Positions 58,896 through 63,399 of a DNA stretch of 63,399 nt are shown piece by piece (the stretch's first letter is position 1; each line of letters opens with the position of its first letter). A program made the translations under genes and the position numbers. Source of the stretch: Acidobacteriota bacterium (GTDB taxonomy: Bacteria > Acidobacteriota > Vicinamibacteria > Vicinamibacterales > UBA2999); assembly GCA_021730945.1 (NCBI GenBank), contig JAKFYH010000031.1, positions 1 through 63,399 of the forward strand, written 5' to 3'. The notes beneath the pieces were generated by a model, which worked only from the letters and a program-made list of their open reading frames with translations, did not search any database and was not told the DNA's origin.

Positions 58896-61460
58896 ATGCA
58901 TCCACGAATCGTTGCCCTGATCCTGCTGTTGCCGTTGGCCGCCACCTTGTCGGCGCAAGCGCCGCCCAGTGGCCTGACGCGGCTGCTCGAGTCGCAACTG
59001 GCGGGCTTCCCGGCCCGGACCGGCCTCTACGTCAAACACCTGGGCACCGGCGAGGAAGCCGCCGTGCGCGGCGACGAATCGTTCAGCAGCGCCAGCGTCA
59101 TCAAGCTCGCGATCATGATTCGCGCGTTTCAGCTGGTCGACGCCAGAACGCTCGACCTGAACGAGCGGGTCACGATCGGCAGGGCCGACCTGCGCGACGG
59201 CAGCGGCGTGCTGCAGTTTCACGACCTCGGCCTGACCCCGACCTACCGTGACCTGATCACCGAGATGGTGATCACCAGCGATAACACGGCCACCGATCTG
59301 ATGGTGCAGAAGATTGGCGGCGTGGCGGCCCTGAATACCTGGCTCCAGTCGTCCGGGTTCACGCAAACGCAGATGGTTGGCCGTGGCCACGAGTACAGGA
59401 AGAAGCTGCTCACGCTGATTAATCCCGCCTTCGCCAACCTGACGCCGGAAGAGACCACCGGGCTGCAGTATGCATCGCAGGGCAGCGCGCTCTTCTCCCT
59501 CTATACCGACCTCTTCACGGGGACGCGAGCGAAGTGGGTCGAGCTCGTACGCGACCCCGCCAATCGCCGCACCCTGGCCGAGCAGCGCGGCCGCCTGACG
59601 GTGCAGGATCGCGCCTACTGGTTGGGCGACATGACACCACGTGAAACCGGTCGACTGCTCGAAGCGATCGAGCGGGGCACGCTCACCTCGAAGGAAAGCG
59701 CCGCGACCATGAAGACGATCATGGGCCGGCAGCAGGCCGGCAGTCGCCGCCTGCCGCACTTTCTCGACGTGCCGGTCGCTCACAAGACCGGCGACAGCGC
59801 CGTGATCGCCAACGATGTCGGCCTGGTGTCAGCGCGATCGGGCACGGTGATCATCTCGTTCTTCGTCAACGGGGTGACCGGCTCCTACGGCGAGGCCGAG
59901 GACCGCATGGGCCGTGCCGCCCGCGAGATCGTGGACTACTTCGACGCCGCCGCGCAGAAGCCGCCAGCGCCGGCCGCCCCGGTCGCGCTGCCGCACTACG
60001 AGCGGTCGGTGCTGCTCGAGCCGACCTCGGAAACCTCGGCCAACGTCAGCATTGGCGATGTCAACGGCGACGCTAACCCCGACATCGTGCTCGCCAAGGG
60101 CCGCCACTGGCCGCTGGTCGATCGGGTGCTGCTTGGCGACGGCCGCGGTGGATTCTCCGCCGCCTACGACCTGGGCAGCGCCTCGGACCGCACCTACTCC
60201 GGCCACCTCGTCGACCTCGACGGTGACGGCGACCTGGATGTGGCGATCAGCAACGACCGCGATCCGAAGCTCGTCTACCTGAACGATGGCACCGGCCACT
60301 TCCGGCCTGGGTCGAATTTCGGCCAGCCCGACTGGCCTACGCGTAACGCCACCGTCATCGATCTCAATGCCGATCGTCTGCCCGATATTGTCGTGGCTAA
60401 TCGCACCGGCAACCGGCCCGGCGCCAGCTACATTTGCTACAACCATGGGCGCGGCCAGTTCGACGGCGAGTGCGAGAAGTTCGCCACCGAGTCGGCGACC
60501 ACGATCACGGCGGCCGATGTGACGGGCGACGGCCTGGCGGACTTGATCGTGCCGCACCGCGATGGTGGGCAAAGCCACATCTATGTCAATGGCGGCAAGG
60601 GGACGTTCATGGGCGCGGTCCGCGTGCCGTTCGGGCCTCCCGATGCGAATATCCGCATGTCGGCGGCAGCCGACCTGAACGGCGATGGCCGGCAGGACTT
60701 GGTCACCATCGACGAGAAGACGGGCGTCGCGGTCTACTACGGAGAGACCGGCAATCGGCTCTCGGCGCCGGTACCGATTGGCCTCGGCGACAAGTCGCCC
60801 TACGCACTTGCGCTCGGCGATCTCGATGGCAACGGCACCACCGACATCGTCGTCGGCTACATCGAGGCGCGGCCGGCAGTGTTCTTCAATGACGGTTCGG
60901 GCCGCCAGTTCACGCCGGTGTTGTTTGGCGATGCCCAAGGGACGGCGTACGGGTTTGCGATTGGCGACCTCGACAAGGACGGCCGCCTCGACATCGCCAT
61001 GGCGCGGTCCGAGGCGCCCAACGTGCTGTACTTCGGCGGGACCGCGGCGCAGCAGGCCCGCACTCCCGCGCCGGTCAGGCGGGTGATTCAGCCCGCCGGC
61101 TACAAGCCCACGCCGTCGCCGCTCGTGCCGGCCATCCTGGTGGGCGACACGCTGTACTTGTCCGGCAGTACGGGCGGCGACCCGGTGTCGGGTGGGTTGG
61201 TGCCCGGCGGCCTCGAGCCCGAGATGCGGCAGATCATGTCCAACGTGCAGACCGTGCTGGCCGCCGCTGACATGACGCTGGGCGACGTGGTCGCCGTTAC
61301 GATCTATCTGGCCGACATGGCCGACTTCGCGCGTTTCAACGCGATCTATACCTCGTATTTCCCGAACGGCGCCTATCCCACGCGGTCGACCGTGGCGGTC
61401 AAGGATCTGGCGCGCGGTGCGCGGCTCGAGATCACAATGACTGCCGTGCGTAGCAAGTAG
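58896..61460 (+). CDS. Beta-lactamase-like / FG-GAP / RidA fusion protein
   Basis: An 854-residue protein of three fused parts. After a signal peptide, residues about 25-340 are a class A beta-lactamase-like serine hydrolase with Ser67 and Lys70 (SVIK), Ser128-Asp129-Asn130 (SDN) and Lys297 in HKTGD. Residues about 384-710 are FG-GAP/VCBS repeats (GDVNGDANPDIV, DLDGDGDLDVAI, DLNGDGRQDLV). Residues about 735-854 are a RidA domain with AILVGDTLYLSGSTG, Arg830 in YPTRSTVAV and LEITMTAV, so the imine-deaminase arginine is kept. ATG 58896 has AGGTG before it; a GTG at 58887 is less well placed. Function unknown. Confidence 0.87.
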   Translation: MHPRIVALILLLPLAATLSAQAPPSGLTRLLESQLAGFPARTGLYVKHLGTGEEAAVRGDESFSSASVIKLAIMIRAFQLVDARTLDLNERVTIGRADLRDGSGVLQFHDLGLTPTYRDLITEMVITSDNTATDLMVQKIGGVAALNTWLQSSGFTQTQMVGRGHEYRKKLLTLINPAFANLTPEETTGLQYASQGSALFSLYTDLFTGTRAKWVELVRDPANRRTLAEQRGRLTVQDRAYWLGDMTPRETGRLLEAIERGTLTSKESAATMKTIMGRQQAGSRRLPHFLDVPVAHKTGDSAVIANDVGLVSARSGTVIISFFVNGVTGSYGEAEDRMGRAAREIVDYFDAAAQKPPAPAAPVALPHYERSVLLEPTSETSANVSIGDVNGDANPDIVLAKGRHWPLVDRVLLGDGRGGFSAAYDLGSASDRTYSGHLVDLDGDGDLDVAISNDRDPKLVYLNDGTGHFRPGSNFGQPDWPTRNATVIDLNADRLPDIVVANRTGNRPGASYICYNHGRGQFDGECEKFATESATTITAADVTGDGLADLIVPHRDGGQSHIYVNGGKGTFMGAVRVPFGPPDANIRMSAAADLNGDGRQDLVTIDEKTGVAVYYGETGNRLSAPVPIGLGDKSPYALALGDLDGNGTTDIVVGYIEARPAVFFNDGSGRQFTPVLFGDAQGTAYGFAIGDLDKDGRLDIAMARSEAPNVLYFGGTAAQQARTPAPVRRVIQPAGYKPTPSPLVPAILVGDTLYLSGSTGGDPVSGGLVPGGLEPEMRQIMSNVQTVLAAADMTLGDVVAVTIYLADMADFARFNAIYTSYFPNGAYPTRSTVAVKDLARGARLEITMTAVRSK

Positions 61461-61494
61461 ACCAGACGCCGATCATCGCTCACAGGAGATCGTC

Positions 61495-62436
61495 ATGTTC
61501 AAAATCAGTGTGTCCCTCGCGATGGTGTTGTGCGTCCTGTCAGCCTCGGAGTCATTCGCGCAGGCGCCGGCCGCCGCACCGGCCAATCCGCTGTGGCACG
61601 AGCAGAAGGTCAAGAACTACCTGCCGCACATGACCTCGCCGGAAGTCAGCGAGCTGTTGACGCGCACCGACATGGTGATTCTGCCGGTGGCCTCGCTCGA
61701 GCAACACGGCTTGCACGGCCCGATTGGCACCGATTTCCTGAGCGGGCTCGAGCGCGCAAAACTGATCGCGCAGAAGACCGACGCGCTGGTGGCGCCGATC
61801 CTGTTTCCCGGCAACTCGCCGTATCACATGGCCTTTCCCGGCACCGTCACGCTGCCGGCGGAAACCATTCAGCTGGTCTACTTCCAGGCCGCCCAGAGCC
61901 TGCTGGCGCACGGCTTCAAGCGCTTCCTCTTCCTGAACAGCCACGCCGGCAACGCCAGCATCGTGCAGTACGTCGTCGACCGCATCAACCAGGAGACCGC
62001 CGGTATCGCGGTGGAACTGGATGCCGCGGCCCAGCCGTTTCTGACCCGGGCGCCGAGGCAGGAGCCACCGGCGTTCGACCGCCACGGCGGCGTAAGCGAG
62101 ACCTCGCGATCGCTCTACCTGACGCCAAACCTCGTGAACATGAGCGTGGCTCGCACCGCACCGCTCACGCTGCTCCCGCACCTCGAGAAGATTCTCCCGG
62201 AGGTGGTGGCCGGCGACCCGACGGCGACGCGGGTGTTTCTCGCCGAGGCGCTCAAGGCCGCGGCAACCGGGAAGGGCACTTCGACCAGGGACATGACCGA
62301 GACCGGCGTGTGGAGCGCGCTCGATGTCAAAGCGGCCACCGCCGCGCGCGGTCTGTCAGAGACCGAGGCATCGGTGAACGCCGCCGTGGCCTTCATCGAG
62401 CGCTGGAAGCAACTGCGCCCGGTTGGGATCAAGTAA
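61495..62436 (+). CDS. Secreted creatininase-family amidohydrolase
   Basis: A 313-residue protein with a signal peptide (ending ESFAQ). Creatininase-family metal motifs are VASLEQHGLHGPIGTDFL, GNSPYHMAFPGTVTL and FLNSHAGNASI. Members open cyclic amides such as creatinine, or hydrolyse formamides. An AGGAG ribosome site precedes the ATG, 34 nt after the fusion gene, so co-transcription is likely. The substrate is unknown. Confidence 0.9.
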   Translation: MFKISVSLAMVLCVLSASESFAQAPAAAPANPLWHEQKVKNYLPHMTSPEVSELLTRTDMVILPVASLEQHGLHGPIGTDFLSGLERAKLIAQKTDALVAPILFPGNSPYHMAFPGTVTLPAETIQLVYFQAAQSLLAHGFKRFLFLNSHAGNASIVQYVVDRINQETAGIAVELDAAAQPFLTRAPRQEPPAFDRHGGVSETSRSLYLTPNLVNMSVARTAPLTLLPHLEKILPEVVAGDPTATRVFLAEALKAAATGKGTSTRDMTETGVWSALDVKAATAARGLSETEASVNAAVAFIERWKQLRPVGIK

Positions 62437-62448
62437 GGCGGGTTTCGG

Positions 62449-62482
62449 TCTGTGTCATCTGCGTCATCTGCGGCCCTGGAGA
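62449..62482. repeat. Dispersed repeat copy before tRNA-Leu
   Basis: GTCTGTGTCATCTGCGTCATCTGCGGCC is a full copy of the dispersed repeat, between the creatininase stop and the tRNA end. A further partial copy (GCGAAATCTGCGGCTGG) lies at 62669-62685. Confidence 0.7.
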
Positions 62483-62504
62483 AGGGCACTGACGCCATCT
62501 GAGT

Positions 62505-62591
62505 TGGTGCCGGAGGAGGGGGTCGAACCCACACACAGTTGCCTGTACGGGATTTTGAGTCCCGCGCGTCTGCCAGTTCCGCCACTCCGGC
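62505..62591 (-). tRNA. tRNA-Leu (anticodon CAA)
   Basis: An 87-nt gene with encoded CCA. The acceptor stem is GCCGGAG/CTCCGGC, the anticodon stem CGGGA/TCCCG encloses CTCAAAA with anticodon CAA (62555-62557), and a long variable arm (ACAG-GCAA-CTGT) marks it as class II. The T-stem has one U-U mismatch. It decodes UUG. Confidence 0.95.
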
Positions 62592-62602
62592 TGGAACTTC
62601 GA

Positions 62603-62608
62603 ATTATA
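62603..62608 (-). promoter_or_regulatory. -10 element of tRNA-Leu
   Basis: On the minus strand TATAAT matches the consensus perfectly and lies 11 nt before the tRNA 5' end, as expected for a leader-short tRNA promoter. The -35 is weak. Confidence 0.55.
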
Positions 62609-62685
62609 GCCTGAGATCGCCTGTGGTTAGTCCCGCAGGATTATGAAGGTCTGGCCGGAAGAATCAGCGCGAAATCTGCGGCTGG

Positions 62686-63090
62686 TCATGGGGCGATGAT
62701 GCGCAGCGTCGGAAAGTAGTGCCGATAGCGCCGCGCGTCGCGCGTGAGCAACGTGTGACCGGCCACCGCCGCATGCGCGCCGATGTAGAAGTCGGGGAGC
62801 GGCGAACGGCGTTCCCCGCCTCGCTTGCGATAGACGCGAAACGCCTGTCCGGCCAGAAAGGCGGCCCCCCAGGGCAACGACTCGCGATGCAGCATGGAGG
62901 CCGGGAATATTTCTTCGACCAGGTCGACCGAGGTAAAGCCCGACGACACTTCCGCGAAGATGATGGGGTTGATAACGACGGGCCCCCGATCCCGGCACTG
63001 CTGGAGCATGGCGTCCGACCAGGATCGCCACTCCGATTCGTCGTCGACGAGATCGACCAGGACGTTCGAATCAATCAGGGTCGAGTTCAT
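62686..63090 (-). CDS. VapC-type PIN-domain toxin
   Basis: A 134-residue PIN toxin. Acidic residues are in LIDSNVLVDLV, EVSSGF and SPLPDFYIGAHA / LLTRDARRY. The start is ATG 63090; the gene overlaps the antitoxin by 20 nt. It is the second PIN/VapC pair and the third toxin-antitoxin set in the window. A dispersed-repeat fragment ends at its 3' side. Confidence 0.87.
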   Translation of the reverse strand: MNSTLIDSNVLVDLVDDESEWRSWSDAMLQQCRDRGPVVINPIIFAEVSSGFTSVDLVEEIFPASMLHRESLPWGAAFLAGQAFRVYRKRGGERRSPLPDFYIGAHAAVAGHTLLTRDARRYRHYFPTLRIIAP

Positions 63091-63325
63091 CGGGCTCGTC
63101 ACGCAGCAGCGCCATCAGTTCCGCGCTGCTCATGATCATCTTTCCCGCCCCACTCTCGCGAATGTGCCTGACCAGTTTCGCACCGGGGCTCAGCGGATCG
63201 GCTTGGGGTGTGATGACGGCTCGTCCGTCCTCGACCGAAAACACCACTTCAGTGTTGGGGTGCAGACCGAGCTGCTCTCGAATGTGCTGGGGAATAGTGA
63301 CCTGGCCCTTGCTGGTGATTCGCAT
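63071..63325 (-). CDS. AbrB/MazE-type antitoxin
   Basis: An 84-residue protein with a swapped-hairpin AbrB DNA-binding domain: MRITSKGQVTIPQHIREQLGL and VVFSVEDGRAVITP. The rest (VRHIRESGAGKMIMSSAELMALLRD) likely contacts the toxin. ATG 63325 is chosen because the family begins MxITSKGQ. It overlaps the PIN toxin gene. Confidence 0.88.
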   Translation of the reverse strand: MRITSKGQVTIPQHIREQLGLHPNTEVVFSVEDGRAVITPQADPLSPGAKLVRHIRESGAGKMIMSSAELMALLRDEPDELDPD

Positions 63326-63326
63326 G

Positions 63327-63356
63327 GTAAGACTCTTACTGGTAGGAATATTACCA
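63327..63356. promoter_or_regulatory. Putative AbrB-type operator
   Basis: GTAAGACTCTTAC (63327-63339) is a palindrome with 6-nt arms. GGTAGGAATATTACC (63341-63355) is a partial inverted repeat beside it. They begin 1 bp upstream of the antitoxin start codon and could be the autoregulatory site and part of the promoter. Confidence 0.4.
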
Positions 63357-63399
63357 CGGGGGTTCAAGCACGGGGGTTCAAGCTCGGGGGGTTCAAGCA
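63357..63399. repeat. Three 14-15 bp tandem repeats at window end
   Basis: CGGGGGTTCAAGCA (63357), CGGGGGTTCAAGCT (63371) and CGGGGGGTTCAAGCA (63385) run to the last base. They may continue beyond the window; a tandem repeat at an edge is a common cause of assembly breaks. Confidence 0.7.

Overview
This 63.4 kb window is GC-rich, densely coded bacterial DNA, probably from an Acidobacteriota genome of the Vicinamibacteria type. That assignment is inferred from gene content: two ADOP-style orphan ABC permeases, a carboxypeptidase-regulatory-domain TonB receptor, large receptor Ser/Thr kinases carrying beta-propeller or TPR sensors, many secreted peptidases and amidohydrolases, and a LemA/TPM pair. 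No rRNA or other taxonomic marker is present. The right edge ends in a short G-rich tandem repeat, which suggests a contig end.

Layout. 0-6.4 kb: secreted prolyl oligopeptidase, two equal-length tandem M20 amidohydrolases, and a DUF433/DUF5615 toxin-antitoxin pair. 6.4-12.6 kb: two ADOP permeases (one lacking a periplasmic module) flanking a Tat-exported class V aminotransferase. 12.6-20.4 kb: DinB; an ECF sigma / anti-sigma / DUF4097 operon; a LemA-TPM-nucleotidyltransferase operon; divergent YvcK coupled to a third M20 enzyme. 20.4-26.5 kb: kinase with propeller, DUF5995, MpaB-like oxygenase, stand-alone LigD phosphoesterase domain, VapBC. 26.5-31 kb: POT transporter, radical SAM protein and ATP-grasp enzyme, apparently one operon. 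31-40.8 kb: YggX, FkbM methyltransferase, KGG stress protein, molybdopterin oxidoreductase, NDH-2, TPR kinase coupled to a lysine-rich protein, D-aminoacylase. 40.8-47.7 kb: Gfo/Idh/MocA - small protein - ispG - GNAT operon, DinB, TonB receptor. 47.7-63.4 kb: Rossmann-like protein with RRM protein, PagL-like protein, IMPDH-like protein, metallohydrolases, NHL protein, a beta-lactamase/FG-GAP/RidA fusion, creatininase, tRNA-Leu(CAA) and a third toxin-antitoxin pair.

The most striking signal is at 29.5 kb. The radical SAM reading frame reaches Cys-UGA-Ala-Glu-Pro. Reading UGA as selenocysteine carries the frame to a TGA that overlaps the ATG of the ATP-grasp gene (ATGA). A 7-bp stem with an AGGUG loop sits 19 nt behind the UGA, where a bacterial SECIS element belongs. 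This is therefore very probably a selenoprotein with a CUAEP tail, in a POT / radical SAM / ATP-grasp operon of unknown product.

The intergenic spaces share two dispersed repeat families. One is built on TCTGCGTCATCTG and its complement; at 2.2-2.4 kb it forms the ends of a nested palindrome and at 43.8 kb a tandem array. The other consists of AGGAGATCAGGAG-type hairpins. Both reach into gene ends and supply stop codons. No stretch over 300 bases lacks a gene.
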